NCBI GenBank assembly: GCA_041749015.1
Contig: JBGTCD010000155.1
Coordinates: 41,284-105,283, forward strand
Length of the DNA stretch: 64,000 bases
Direction of reading: 5' to 3'
Origin: JBGTCD01 sp041749015
GTDB lineage: Bacteria > Bacteroidota > Bacteroidia > Cytophagales > Cyclobacteriaceae
Shown: positions 16,029 through 24,413 of the stretch, one piece after another
Position numbering within the stretch: position 1 is the first letter of the stretch
Layout of the letters: the number at the start of each line of letters is the position of its first letter
Program-made: the position numbers and the translations under genes
Notes under the pieces: model-generated
Told to the model about the DNA's origin: nothing
The model's input: only the letters and a program-made list of their open reading frames with translations
The model's database searches: none

Positions 16029-16599
16029 GTTTACTTTCTATACAAATTTTAAGGTTTCTTTTCCCATTTTGGATGTGGCTTTTGACTGATTTTAAGTCAT
16101 ACCCGGTGATTTCACAAATTTCCTGATATGACCTCCTCTCAAGGAAAAACAACCGCACACAGGTTTTTTGTTCATCTCTGAGAATTTCCATACAGGATTC
16201 CAAATGCATTATTTTTTCCTCCTCAACCCATAGATGCTCTGAATCCTCAGATTCCATAAAATTATCGGTGTTATTATCAATCACCGCCATGAAGGGCTGC
16301 TTTTTTTCAGACCTGAGGCGCATCAGACAATGATTTTTGGCGACAGAATACAACCAGGAGTTGAAGTTGCTGATCTCATGCTTTTGCACGAGTTCGGGAA
16401 GTTTTTCGAATACCTCCATGACGGCATCCTGTCCGTCTTCTTTATTGCGGAGGTACTTCATGGTGACACCGTATACATAGTGGAGGTACCGATTATACAG
16501 CGTAGCGATGAGGGAGATTTCTTTTTCTGTCTTGTAAAGGGCGATAAGTGCCTCATCCGAGGCCTCTGAATGGCTACCAGAATCCTTTTTAAAAAACAT
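16018..16599 (-). CDS. ECF-type RNA polymerase sigma factor
   Basis: 193 aa. Region 2 is visible as LIATLYNRYLHYVYGVTMKY with the DGQDAVMEVFEKL -10-recognition part and FNSWLYSVAKNHCLMRLR; region 4 as CMEILRDEQKTCVRLFFLE and the helix-turn-helix SYQEICEITGYDLKSVKSHI. It overlaps the putative anti-sigma gene by 11 bp. A strong hairpin (16657-16681) lies in the likely leader of this operon. It is divergent from a second sigma factor gene at 17026. Confidence 0.92.
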   Translation of the reverse strand: MFFKKDSGSHSEASDEALIALYKTEKEISLIATLYNRYLHYVYGVTMKYLRNKEDGQDAVMEVFEKLPELVQKHEISNFNSWLYSVAKNHCLMRLRSEKKQPFMAVIDNNTDNFMESEDSEHLWVEEEKIMHLESCMEILRDEQKTCVRLFFLERRSYQEICEITGYDLKSVKSHIQNGKRNLKICIESKHES

Positions 16600-17025
16600 G
16601 AGATAAATTGAAATCTACTGGAAATATACAGAAATCATTCCAATACCATAAAATAGAAAAGGAGCCCGGGAGGCTCCTTTTCTTAACCTAAACCTAAACC
16701 TATAGAATAATTACCATTCGTAATTACCAATGATAAAACAATTCCTGTGCCAAAATCAAAATTCACCTTATATGCCCTTTTTCAGGGACTTTAAAATATT
16801 TAATGTCTCAGAATAGGACACCATTGTTCGAAAAATTATTAATTTGGGAAATTGTTAGGAATGAAAGTGAAATTTGGGAATTGATCCTCTTTTATTTTTT
16901 AATCCTGGAGCGACCCCAACAGTTAAAGAAAGAATTTGTTAGTTTAATAATCAGCGGGTTACAACTATGAAGCCGTTGATACGTTTTTGGTTAATGTAAA
17001 CCTAGAATAAATCCTGCGCATTGCT
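16600..17025. other. 426-bp intergenic region between two divergent sigma factor genes
   Basis: Holds the hairpin at 16657-16681 and a short TAACCTAAACCTAAACCTA repeat just after it. No perfect TAnnTTTG is visible on either strand, so these sigma genes may use another promoter class, for example their own. Confidence 0.5.
16657..16681. terminator. orphan terminator-like hairpin upstream of the minus-strand sigma gene
   Basis: Perfect 10-bp stem AAAAGGAGCC/GGCTCCTTTT with a 5-nt loop, U-tailed in both directions. No gene on either side reads into it before the sigma gene start at 16599, so it may act as an attenuator in the leader of that operon. Confidence 0.6.
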
Positions 17026-17607
17026 ATGGCCGAGTACAAGGGCAAATCCTATTCAAAAAAACAAAAGGAAGCAATTTTCGATAATGAATTCCTTCCACAC
17101 ATCAATTCTATGTATAATTTTGCCTATCGCCTCACTTTTGACGAAGATGATGCAAAGGATTTGGTGCAGGATACTTATCTTAAAGCTTTCCGGTTTATCG
17201 AATCCTTCGAACAAGGAACTAATGCAAAAGCGTGGTTGTTTCGGATTCTAAAGAATAGTTTTATCAATGACTTCAGAAAGAAGAGTAAGGAACCGGCCAA
17301 GGTAGACTATCAGGAGGTTGAAACTTATTATAATTCTGACGACATTGACCAGGCTATTACCACTGACCTAAGGATAGAAGCGGTTCAGGATATGATTGGG
17401 GATGAGATCTCCAATGCTTTGAATTCATTGGATGTGGACTTCAGGACGGTAATCATCCTTTGTGACCTGGAAGGTTTTAAGTATGATGAAATGGCTAAGA
17501 TACTTGACATACCAATCGGAACTGTGCGATCAAGATTGCACAGAGCCAGAAATCTGCTTAAAGAAAAACTAAGAAGTTACGCATCAAAAATGGGCTATAA
17601 AAATTAA
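17026..17607 (+). CDS. ECF-type RNA polymerase sigma factor (RpoE-like)
   Basis: 193 aa, ATG start. Region 2: FLPHINSMYNFAYRLTFDED, DAKDLVQDTYLKAFRF, NAKAWLFRILKNSFINDFRK; an acidic linker; region 4: LNSLDVDFRTVIILCDLEGF with the helix-turn-helix KYDEMAKILDIPIGTVRSRL. This is the conserved housekeeping-like ECF sigma of Bacteroidota. The small zinc-type anti-sigma gene follows after 4 bp, then guanylate kinase and nadD, a layout consistent with one transcript. Confidence 0.94.
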   Translation: MAEYKGKSYSKKQKEAIFDNEFLPHINSMYNFAYRLTFDEDDAKDLVQDTYLKAFRFIESFEQGTNAKAWLFRILKNSFINDFRKKSKEPAKVDYQEVETYYNSDDIDQAITTDLRIEAVQDMIGDEISNALNSLDVDFRTVIILCDLEGFKYDEMAKILDIPIGTVRSRLHRARNLLKEKLRSYASKMGYKN

Positions 17608-17611
17608 TCTT

Positions 17612-17902
17612 ATGGACGCGGCATCCAATGGAAACCAAGAAAAGAGTAATCATATCCCAAAGGATATGAAAGGCGCAACCGAAGAACAAAAAACCTGCCT
17701 TGAAATTCTCAATCTGGTACTCGACGATGAGGCCAGCCCCGAGCAAAGAGAATATTTCAAAAAACACCTCCAGAACTGCATGCCCTATTATGAGATTTTT
17801 TCAGTCGACAAACTGATCAAGGAAATGGTCAGAAATAAATGCAACTGCCATCCCGTACCTGAGGATCTGGTAGATTCAATAAAAAGTAAACTCAGCGATT
17901 AA
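17612..17902 (+). CDS. small cytoplasmic anti-sigma factor (zinc-finger-like)
   Basis: 96 aa. It contains CLEILNLVLDDEASPEQREY, then the HLQNC motif (H-x3-C) followed by MPYYE, and a C-terminal CNCHPVPEDLVDSIKSKL. The H-x3-C pattern with further cysteines recalls ZAS-type anti-sigma domains that bind region 2/4 of the cognate ECF factor. No membrane helix, so it acts in the cytoplasm, possibly as a redox or metal switch. It is 4 bp after the sigma factor gene and surely its partner. Confidence 0.85.
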   Translation: MDAASNGNQEKSNHIPKDMKGATEEQKTCLEILNLVLDDEASPEQREYFKKHLQNCMPYYEIFSVDKLIKEMVRNKCNCHPVPEDLVDSIKSKLSD

Positions 17903-17920
17903 ATTTCCTAATTTATATTG

Positions 17921-18493
17921 ATGCGCAAAGGCAAAGCCATTATTTTTTCAGCCCCTTCAGGGTCAGGCAAGACCACCATCGTAAAGCACTTAGAAGCCAA
18001 CAACCCAGACCTGGGGTTTTCTATTTCTGCCTGCACCAGGGACCGCAGAGGTAGGGCAGAGGAAGAGGGTAAGGACTATTATTTTCTGACTCCTGAGGAA
18101 TTTAAGAAAAAGATTGATAATGAAGATTTTGTAGAGTGGGAGGAGGTGTACGAAGGTAATTTTTACGGCACCCTCAAATCTGAAGTTCAAAGAATCTGGG
18201 ACACAGGCAAGAATGTAATCTTTGATGTGGACGTGAAAGGTGGACTTAGTCTCAAGAAGTATTTTGGTGATGATGCTTTGGCCATATATGTAAAGGTACC
18301 TGATATGGAGGTGCTAAAAGCGCGCCTCATTCAAAGGGGCACAGAGACAGAAGACAGCCTCTCCAGACGGCTGTATAAAGCCAAATTTGAAGCTACATTC
18401 CAGGATCAGTTTGATGTGGTATTGGTCAATAATGACCTGGATACCTCCCTGAAAAAAGCACAGGAAATTTATGATGACTTTAAATCGAGATAA
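17921..18493 (+). CDS. gmk: guanylate kinase
   Basis: 190 aa from the ATG at 17921 (an in-frame TTG sits one codon earlier). P-loop SAPSGSGKTTI (GSGKTT 14-19), then ISACTRDRRGRAEEEGKDYY, EWEEVYEGNFYGT and FDVDVKGG, the full set of GMP-binding and lid motifs. It phosphorylates GMP to GDP with ATP in purine nucleotide metabolism. One unusual point: the usual TTRxPR motif reads CTRDRRGR. Located 15-18 bp after the anti-sigma gene. Confidence 0.97.
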   Translation: MRKGKAIIFSAPSGSGKTTIVKHLEANNPDLGFSISACTRDRRGRAEEEGKDYYFLTPEEFKKKIDNEDFVEWEEVYEGNFYGTLKSEVQRIWDTGKNVIFDVDVKGGLSLKKYFGDDALAIYVKVPDMEVLKARLIQRGTETEDSLSRRLYKAKFEATFQDQFDVVLVNNDLDTSLKKAQEIYDDFKSR

Positions 18494-18583
18494 GAATGCA
18501 AATGTTCTTGCAAACAATACCGCCCCCATACCTTCCTCATCCTACCAATTAACCTTAGCTTGCGGTAAAAACATCCCTTCTGC

Positions 18584-19162
18584 ATGAAAAAAACCGGCCT
18601 CTTTTTTGGTTCATTTAATCCCATTCACATGGGTCACATGATCATCGCCCAGGTGATGGCCGAAACTACCGATATGGATGAGGTATGGTTTGTGGTTTCC
18701 CCTCAAAACCCCCTTAAAGATGGGAAGCATCTTCTCCATGAGTTTGACCGATATGATATGGTTAGTGCTGCAGTACATGATAATTATAAATTCCGGGTTA
18801 CAGATATTGAATTTCACATGCCCAAGCCGAGCTATACCATCGATACATTGGTCTACCTTGGTGAGAAAAATCCAAAGCGGGAGTTCAGCCTGGTGATCGG
18901 AGCCGATAACCTGAAGCATTTTCATAAATGGAAAAATTATGAAGTGATTTTGAGGGACTATCCTTTGTATGTATATCCACGGCCCGGGGCCAAAATGCCT
19001 GCCAAATATATGGTCCTTCCAAATGTTCATCTGGTAGATGCGCCAATGGTTGACATTTCCGCTACATTCATCAGGAAATGCATACAAAATGGCTATTCCG
19101 TTCAATATCTTGTGCCCGATTCCGTTTCGGAATTAATCCGTGGGCGCAAGTACTATATTTAA
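18584..19162 (+). CDS. nadD: nicotinate-nucleotide adenylyltransferase
   Basis: 192 aa, ATG start. N-terminal GLFFGSFNPIHMGHM carries the nucleotidyltransferase F-x-P-x-H-x-G-H signature (11-18); FVVSPQNPLKD and FSLVIGADNLKHFHKWKNY are substrate and ATP-loop segments; VDISATFIRKCI is the C-terminal ISxTxIR motif. It makes deamido-NAD from nicotinate mononucleotide and ATP in NAD synthesis. It follows gmk by 90 bp and the next gene starts 1 bp after its stop. Confidence 0.97.
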   Translation: MKKTGLFFGSFNPIHMGHMIIAQVMAETTDMDEVWFVVSPQNPLKDGKHLLHEFDRYDMVSAAVHDNYKFRVTDIEFHMPKPSYTIDTLVYLGEKNPKREFSLVIGADNLKHFHKWKNYEVILRDYPLYVYPRPGAKMPAKYMVLPNVHLVDAPMVDISATFIRKCIQNGYSVQYLVPDSVSELIRGRKYYI

Positions 19163-19163
19163 G

Positions 19164-21779
19164 ATGGATATATTTTTTTTAAGAGTCTTCACAGTGATTT
19201 TGGGCCTTTTAGCCTCTACAGGGGCCCTTGCCAATGGCATTAAGGGTCACCTGTACGGAGAAGATGGGGTTTCCCTGCCCTTTGCCACTATTTATGTCGT
19301 TGAAACCGGCTCTGGCACGACTACTAATGCCAGCGGCTTTTATGAGGTCAGGCTGGAGCCGGGCACCTATACGGTGGTGTTTCAGTATATGGGATATACC
19401 TCACAATCTCATAGTTTCACAGTCACCACCGGATTCATCGAAAAGGATATTATACTCACTCCCCAGGTACTTAATCTAAAGGAAGTAGTAGTGAAGGCTG
19501 GAAAGGAGGATCCCGCTTATACCATAATGCGCAAAGCCATAGCCAAGGCCAAATTCCACACCCAGCAATTGGACAGTTATCAAGCCAGAGTTTACATCAA
19601 AGGATCAGGCAGGCTGTTAAATGCGCCATTTTTTGTAAGGAAAACCCTTCGAGAGGAAGGTATAGATTCCACTTTTTCATTTGTAAGTGAGTCGGTTAGC
19701 GAGATCACCTACGAGCGCCCCAATGTTTATAAAGAGCGAGTGATTTCTATCCGCAGCTCTGGTGAGGATAACAATACCAGCCCCATGGCTTATATCAATG
19801 GCAGCTTTTATGAAAGCGAGGTAGGAGGTGCGATAAGTCCGCTTTCACCCAAGGCATTTTCTTATTACCGGTTTGAGTATGAAGGCACCTTCTCTGAAAG
19901 GGGCAATGAGATCAGTAAAATCAGAGTGATTCCCAGATCACAAGGGGAAGGGGTATATGAGGGATTTATTTATATCGTAGAAGATCAGTGGAGTATTCAT
20001 AGCCTCAGGCTCAAAACCAATCGCTTTGGGATTGACTTTATCATCAAGCAAATTTTTGCCTATGTAGACCAGAAGGTCTGGCTACCGGTGTCGCATCAAT
20101 TCGATGTAACGGGTAAGGTTTTTGGTTTTAAATTCGAATATGACTACCTGGCCACGGTCAGCAACTATCAGGTGACCGTCAACCCTGAGATGAACATGGA
20201 CTTTAAGGTCATTGATGAAAAGGTAAAAAAGGATTTGGCCCGGGAGCTGGAAAGTATTTCTGGTAAAGACACCGAGGCCATCATGCAAAAGGCGGTGGCA
20301 GGAGAGGATCTTACCAGAAAAGAGTTGCGAAAAATCACCAAAGAATACGAAAAACAGGAGCGGGAAAAACAAGAGGAGCCGGAGGTACTGCTTTTTCAAA
20401 GTCAGGAGATCGATTCCCTTGCCTATAAAAAAGATTCACTGTATTGGTCTGAAATACGCCCAGTCCCACTGACTGAGCTTGAAAAAAAGGGCTATACCAA
20501 AATGGATAGTATGGCCGTGGAGCAGAAGAAAAAGGAAGAAGGCGATACTGCTACGGTCAAGAAAAGAAAAAGCTTTTCTCCTATGGACATCCTCACCGGT
20601 ACCCGTAGCAAAATAGGCGATAAAGCTTATTTCCGAACTGGGGCCATACACTCCTATTATAATACGGTAGAGGGTTACAACATTGAGACTGATCTGGCGG
20701 TATCCAAAACTTTTAAGAACAACCTATGGATGGAATTTGGCCCTACAGTTCGGTATGCTTTTTCCCGAAAGGTGGTGAATGGATTTTTGACCTACAAGGT
20801 ATCCCATGGCCCTTCGGAAAAGCGTGGGCATTTTGTGCTGAGCGGGGGTCGGTATATCAGCCAATTTAATGACGAGGAACCTATCCATCCATTAGTCAAT
20901 TCCATTACCTCTCTTTTTCTTTCGGGAAACTACATGAAATTATATGAAAAGGATTTTCTGGAGGGGACGTACCGTAAGCGACTCAGCGATAAGGTACTGA
21001 TAAGAGGCGGGATGGAATGGTCACAGCGGTATCAGTTGGAGAATAATAATTTCACCCAAATTATTAGTTCAGACCGCAGGGAGTTGACATCCAATGCACC
21101 ATATAATTTGGAGTTGGACACGGTGTCATTTCCTGTCCACAGGGCCGCAGTTTTCAATGCAGAAATCGAATACAAACCCTGGGTCAAATACAGGATGTTT
21201 AATGACAAGAAGATCCTGCTGGATGGCCGGTCTCCTGTTATCAGCATGAGGTACCGAAAAGGGGTACCTGGTATTGGTGGTGGTGTGGTGGATTTTGATG
21301 AGGTGTCTATGGGGTTCAAACATTACTTTAAAATAGGGGTGCGGGGCAAGATTGATGTCAAATTGAATGCAGGCGTATTCTTAAATAACAGGGAAATGTA
21401 TTTTATGGATTATCAGCATTTCCTGGGTAACAGAACGCCTTTTGTCACCACTGATCCTGTCGGCAGCTTCAGGTTGCTTGACTACTATATATTCAGCACC
21501 AGTGATGCCTGGGTGAGTGGCCATGGCCATTACCAGTTCAGAAAGTTTCTCTTCACCCGCCTGCCATTTGTCAGAAGAATTGGGATCAAAGAAAATCTCC
21601 TTGTGAATTACCTCAATACCAATACCTCACAGCATTACACTGAGCTTGGGTACAGTATTGATTATATCTTCAGGGTATTCAGGCTGGAGTTCATCTCCTC
21701 CTTTGTGGATGGAAAGTATTCCGACTTTGGCGTCAGGATTGGCATTGCTACCAACCTGGACCGGTTGTTTGGCAATTAA
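19164..21779 (+). CDS. DUF5686-type outer-membrane protein with CarboxypepD_reg head
   Basis: 871 aa from the ATG at 19164, which begins the signal peptide (MDIFFLRVFTVILGLLASTG) right after the nadD stop. Residues ~25-110 are a carboxypeptidase regulatory-like beta sandwich (GHLYGEDGVSLPFATIYV, GTYTVVFQYMGY). A central region (AYTIMRKAIAKAKFH, YIVEDQWSIHSLRL) and a Lys/Glu-rich helical insert (KKDLARELESISGKDTEAI to VKKRKSFSP) precede a C-terminal beta-barrel-like half. Relatives are common surface proteins in Bacteroidota with unsettled function. It overlaps the convergent frr stop by 4 bp. Confidence 0.88.
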   Translation: MDIFFLRVFTVILGLLASTGALANGIKGHLYGEDGVSLPFATIYVVETGSGTTTNASGFYEVRLEPGTYTVVFQYMGYTSQSHSFTVTTGFIEKDIILTPQVLNLKEVVVKAGKEDPAYTIMRKAIAKAKFHTQQLDSYQARVYIKGSGRLLNAPFFVRKTLREEGIDSTFSFVSESVSEITYERPNVYKERVISIRSSGEDNNTSPMAYINGSFYESEVGGAISPLSPKAFSYYRFEYEGTFSERGNEISKIRVIPRSQGEGVYEGFIYIVEDQWSIHSLRLKTNRFGIDFIIKQIFAYVDQKVWLPVSHQFDVTGKVFGFKFEYDYLATVSNYQVTVNPEMNMDFKVIDEKVKKDLARELESISGKDTEAIMQKAVAGEDLTRKELRKITKEYEKQEREKQEEPEVLLFQSQEIDSLAYKKDSLYWSEIRPVPLTELEKKGYTKMDSMAVEQKKKEEGDTATVKKRKSFSPMDILTGTRSKIGDKAYFRTGAIHSYYNTVEGYNIETDLAVSKTFKNNLWMEFGPTVRYAFSRKVVNGFLTYKVSHGPSEKRGHFVLSGGRYISQFNDEEPIHPLVNSITSLFLSGNYMKLYEKDFLEGTYRKRLSDKVLIRGGMEWSQRYQLENNNFTQIISSDRRELTSNAPYNLELDTVSFPVHRAAVFNAEIEYKPWVKYRMFNDKKILLDGRSPVISMRYRKGVPGIGGGVVDFDEVSMGFKHYFKIGVRGKIDVKLNAGVFLNNREMYFMDYQHFLGNRTPFVTTDPVGSFRLLDYYIFSTSDAWVSGHGHYQFRKFLFTRLPFVRRIGIKENLLVNYLNTNTSQHYTELGYSIDYIFRVFRLEFISSFVDGKYSDFGVRIGIATNLDRLFGN

Positions 21780-22336
21780 ATAGTTAGAATTTCCTCTTCT
21801 TTCTTGCTGAGCATTTCATCAATTTTGGTGGAGTACTGATCGGTAATTGCTTGCACCTTTTCCTCACCTCTTTTTACATCATCCTCTGAGATACCTTCTT
21901 TAAGCAGTTGCTTGAGAGAATCGTTGGTGTCTTTACGGATATTCCGAATGCTTATTTTCCCCTGTTCTCCTTCATGCTTTACCTGCTTGACCAGCGCTTT
22001 TCTTCTTTCTTCTGTAAGGGTGGGAATATTAATAATCACCTGCTCCCCGTCATTTTGAGGGTTAAGCCCAAGATTACTGTTTGTTATTGATTTTTCAATT
22101 TCATGCACCATGCCTTTTTCCCATGGCCGGATCATCAAGGTTCGGGCATCCGGGGTATTGACGGAGGCCACCTGATTGAGAGGGGTCATGGTGCCGTAAT
22201 ATTCTACCATTAAGCCATCCAGCATGCCGGGCATGGCTTTCCCTGCTCGGATTTTTAATAGTTCGGCTTGTAAATGAGTGATTACTTTTTTCATAAGTGA
22301 TTCAGCCTCATCCAAAAACATTTGAATCTCTTCCAT
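21776..22336 (-). CDS. frr: ribosome recycling factor
   Basis: 186 aa, full family length. Conserved segments: IRAGKAMPGMLDGLMVEYYG, PLNQVASVNTPDARTLMIRP, IEKSITNSNLGLNPQNDGEQ, IPTLTEERRKALVKQVKHE and the final ITDQYSTKIDEMLSKKEEE. It splits post-termination ribosomes together with EF-G, whose gene is also in this window. It follows pyrH by 11 bp, the common pyrH-frr pair. Confidence 0.98.
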   Translation of the reverse strand: MEEIQMFLDEAESLMKKVITHLQAELLKIRAGKAMPGMLDGLMVEYYGTMTPLNQVASVNTPDARTLMIRPWEKGMVHEIEKSITNSNLGLNPQNDGEQVIINIPTLTEERRKALVKQVKHEGEQGKISIRNIRKDTNDSLKQLLKEGISEDDVKRGEEKVQAITDQYSTKIDEMLSKKEEEILTI

Positions 22337-22347
22337 AGAGTTGATCT

Positions 22348-23052
22348 TTAGTTAATAAGCGTTCCTTTTTTATTCCCTTTCATGATTTCCATGAGGTTAC
22401 CTGGTTGGTTCATGTCAAAGACAATAATGGGCAGGTTATTTTCCTGGCAAAGGGTGAATGCTGTCATATCCATGATGTTGAGCCCTTTCTCATAAGCTTC
22501 CTGAAAACTCAGATTTTCATACCGGGTGGCATCAGGATTTTTTTCAGGATCTGAGGTATAAACCCCATCTACCCTGGTGCCCTTAAGTACCACTTCAGCC
22601 ATGATTTCAATGGCCCTCAGGCTGGCGGTGGAGTCGGTGGTGAAATAGGGATTGCCTATACCAGCTCCGAATATCACCACACGACCTTTTTCCAGATGGC
22701 GAACCGCGCGCCTCCTAATAAAAGGTTCGCAGACCTGCTCCATATTAATACCGGACATAAGCCGGGTAAAAAGGCCATTTTTTTCAAGGGCACTTTGCAG
22801 GGCCATGCCATTGATCACGGTGGCTAGCATCCCCATATAATCACCCTGCACCCGGTCGATACCGGAAGACTCTGCCTGCACCCCTCTGAAAATATTGCCT
22901 CCTCCGATTACAATGGCTACCTCTGTGCCTAATTCCACTACTGCTTTAATTTCAATGGCATATTGTTGCAACCGTTCGGGATCGATACCATATTGCCTGT
23001 TGCCCATTAAAGATTCGCCGCTGAGTTTTAGGAGGATTCTTTTATACTTCAT
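22348..23052 (-). CDS. pyrH: UMP kinase
   Basis: 234 aa. Amino-acid kinase fold: YKRILLKLSGESLMG at the start, IVIGGGNIFRG, VQGDYMGMLATVINGMAL, FGAGIGNPYFTTDSTASLRA and VDGVYTSDPEKNPDATRY. It phosphorylates UMP to UDP, is hexameric and is usually activated by GTP and inhibited by UTP. First gene of the pyrH-frr operon with a TATATTTG -7 element about 85 bp upstream. Confidence 0.98.
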   Translation of the reverse strand: MKYKRILLKLSGESLMGNRQYGIDPERLQQYAIEIKAVVELGTEVAIVIGGGNIFRGVQAESSGIDRVQGDYMGMLATVINGMALQSALEKNGLFTRLMSGINMEQVCEPFIRRRAVRHLEKGRVVIFGAGIGNPYFTTDSTASLRAIEIMAEVVLKGTRVDGVYTSDPEKNPDATRYENLSFQEAYEKGLNIMDMTAFTLCQENNLPIIVFDMNQPGNLMEIMKGNKKGTLIN

Positions 23053-23136
23053 TTTTACTTTTTTAAAGATGCAGGTTTTGTGAAGATTTAATTTTTGACC
23101 ACCTTATATCTCCGGCCGATTTATCATTACTACTTG

Positions 23137-23144
23137 CAAATATA
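23137..23144 (-). promoter_or_regulatory. -7 element for pyrH-frr
   Basis: The minus strand reads TATATTTG followed by CAAG, a perfect TAnnTTTG with the CA extension seen at other promoters here. No clear TTTG at -33. Confidence 0.5.
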
Positions 23145-23175
23145 GGCAGGTAACCTGTAAAAACATGGCACCGGT

Positions 23176-23682
23176 TTAAAATTGAATGAGCACCTGATTT
23201 TTTTCTACTGATTCACCTTTTTTGACAAGCAATTTTTGCACGGTACCATCACCTTGTGCCTTGATCACATTTTCCATTTTCATAGCCTCCAAAATGACGA
23301 GGGGGGTGCCGGCTTTTACCTCGTCCCCTTCGTTTACTAGAAGTTCCAGAATAAGGCCTGGCATGGGGGCAGATATTTTTTTCGTACGGGCATCTGCTTT
23401 TTGATCGATCCCCATTTTTTCAAGGAGCAGGTCCATATCGCTTTTTATTTTAAAATCCATTAGAGACTGGTTGATCCTTAATGTGATTTCCTTTGCTTCA
23501 ATATCCAGGTTGATCAGTTCACAGGTATAAACCTTATTGTCGATGATGATACTGTACCTGCCATCCGGCAACTTTTCAATATCCAGGCTTATTTTTTCCC
23601 CATCCACATCAATGTGTTCATGATCCAGATTAATTTTGAATACAGCTCCTCCCGAGGATACCTGAAAATTATGTTTACTCAT
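23176..23682 (-). CDS. biotin carboxyl carrier protein of an acyl-CoA carboxylase
   Basis: 168 aa. The C-terminal ~70 residues are a biotinyl domain: APMPGLILELLVNEGDEVKA and EAMKMENVI with the biotin-accepting lysine at about 135, then VKKGESVEKNQVLIQF. The N-terminal ~95 residues (FKINLDHEHIDVDGEKISL) match the extension seen in propionyl/methylcrotonyl-type carriers rather than AccB of fatty-acid synthesis. It likely serves with a carboxylase beta subunit such as the one at 62706, though the two are 39 kb apart. No carboxylase subunit gene adjoins it here. Confidence 0.88.
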   Translation of the reverse strand: MSKHNFQVSSGGAVFKINLDHEHIDVDGEKISLDIEKLPDGRYSIIIDNKVYTCELINLDIEAKEITLRINQSLMDFKIKSDMDLLLEKMGIDQKADARTKKISAPMPGLILELLVNEGDEVKAGTPLVILEAMKMENVIKAQGDGTVQKLLVKKGESVEKNQVLIQF

Positions 23683-23784
23683 GGCTCAAATTAACTTAAA
23701 TTTTTTCAACTCATAAAATTGGGGAGGGTTAAGATGCCCAAAACAGCCCCTGAGGGGGCATTAAAAATTTTTTAAAATCAAAAA

Positions 23785-23815
23785 TTTGAATATACCTGAA
23801 ATCCCTCTATTTTTG
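23785..23815 (+). promoter_or_regulatory. promoter of tRNA-Tyr and downstream cluster
   Basis: TTTG (23785-23788), 19-bp spacer, TATTTTTG (23808-23815), then CA. An inverted repeat CCTT-AA-AAGG follows at 23821-23830, at the expected transcript start. Confidence 0.85.
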
Positions 23816-23873
23816 CACTTCCTTAAAAGGGAGGGCTCCGGAATTTTGGGCTTTTTTTGATGATAAGGTCTAA

Positions 23874-23956
23874 GGGGAGATACTCAAGCGGCCAACGAGG
23901 ACAGACTGTAAATCTGTTGGTGTATGCCTTCGCAGGTTCGAATCCTGCTCTCCCCA
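23874..23956 (+). tRNA. tRNA-Tyr (anticodon GTA)
   Basis: 83 nt, class II with long variable arm. Acceptor GGGGAGA/TCTCCCC, anticodon loop CTGTAAA within ACAGA/TCTGT, T loop TTCGAAT. CCA is not encoded. Confidence 0.97.
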
Positions 23957-23969
23957 CTGAAAAATCATG

Positions 23970-23989
23970 CAGATTAGTATGCTAATCTG
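23970..23989 (+). terminator. hairpin after tRNA-Tyr
   Basis: Perfect 8-bp stem CAGATTAG/CTAATCTG with loop TATG, between tRNA-Tyr and a second promoter. It has no U-run, so it may be a processing site rather than a true terminator. Confidence 0.45.
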
Positions 23990-24001
23990 GAATGTTTGTC
24001 T

Positions 24002-24009
24002 TATTTTTG
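24002..24009 (+). promoter_or_regulatory. second promoter, before tRNA-Gly, tRNA-Thr and tuf
   Basis: TATTTTTG followed by CGGA and the inverted repeat CCCA-TT-TGGG (24014-24023), the same repeat as at the rpsH promoter. The -33 region is weak. Confidence 0.65.
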
Positions 24010-24110
24010 CGGACCCATTTGGGCAATGCCGGAATAAGCCTGGACGCTGAAGGTAGGACACAGCATCAATTGCTTAAAAGAAAGCAATTAAATTTGAAGG
24101 TTTAGAATAA

Positions 24111-24183
24111 GCGGGAGTAGCTCAGCTGGTAGAGCGACAGCCTTCCAAGCTGTAGGTCGCGGGTTCGAACCTCGTCTCCCGCT
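24111..24183 (+). tRNA. tRNA-Gly (anticodon TCC)
   Basis: 73 nt. Acceptor GCGGGAG/CTCCCGC, discriminator T, anticodon loop CTTCCAA within ACAGC/GCTGT, T loop TTCGAAC. Confidence 0.97.
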
Positions 24184-24228
24184 CATAGAATAATAGAAGC
24201 CAAAAATTAATTTAAGCTTTTTTTATTT

Positions 24229-24300
24229 GCCGATGTAGCTCAGGGGTAGAGTACTTCCTTGGTAAGGAAGAGGTCACGGGTTCAAATCCCGTCATCGGCT
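24229..24300 (+). tRNA. tRNA-Thr (anticodon GGT)
   Basis: 72 nt. Acceptor GCCGATG/CATCGGC, discriminator T, anticodon loop TTGGTAA within CTTCC/GGAAG, T loop TTCAAAT. Directly upstream of tuf, as usual in Bacteroidota. Confidence 0.97.
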
Positions 24301-24413
24301 CTGGATATTTGCTCCGGAGTTTTTAGACGGGCAAATCCGGTGACCAATGTGTAGGAACAATAAATAAAATAAATAATAAACAATTAATTAACTAAAAACA
24401 GGGATTTTCAAAT

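Noticed and set aside
24304..24319. Possible direct tuf promoter (GATATTTG with CTCCGGAG palindrome)
   Set aside because: One mismatch in the -7 core and the -33 region falls inside tRNA-Thr; mentioned in the tuf entry but not called.
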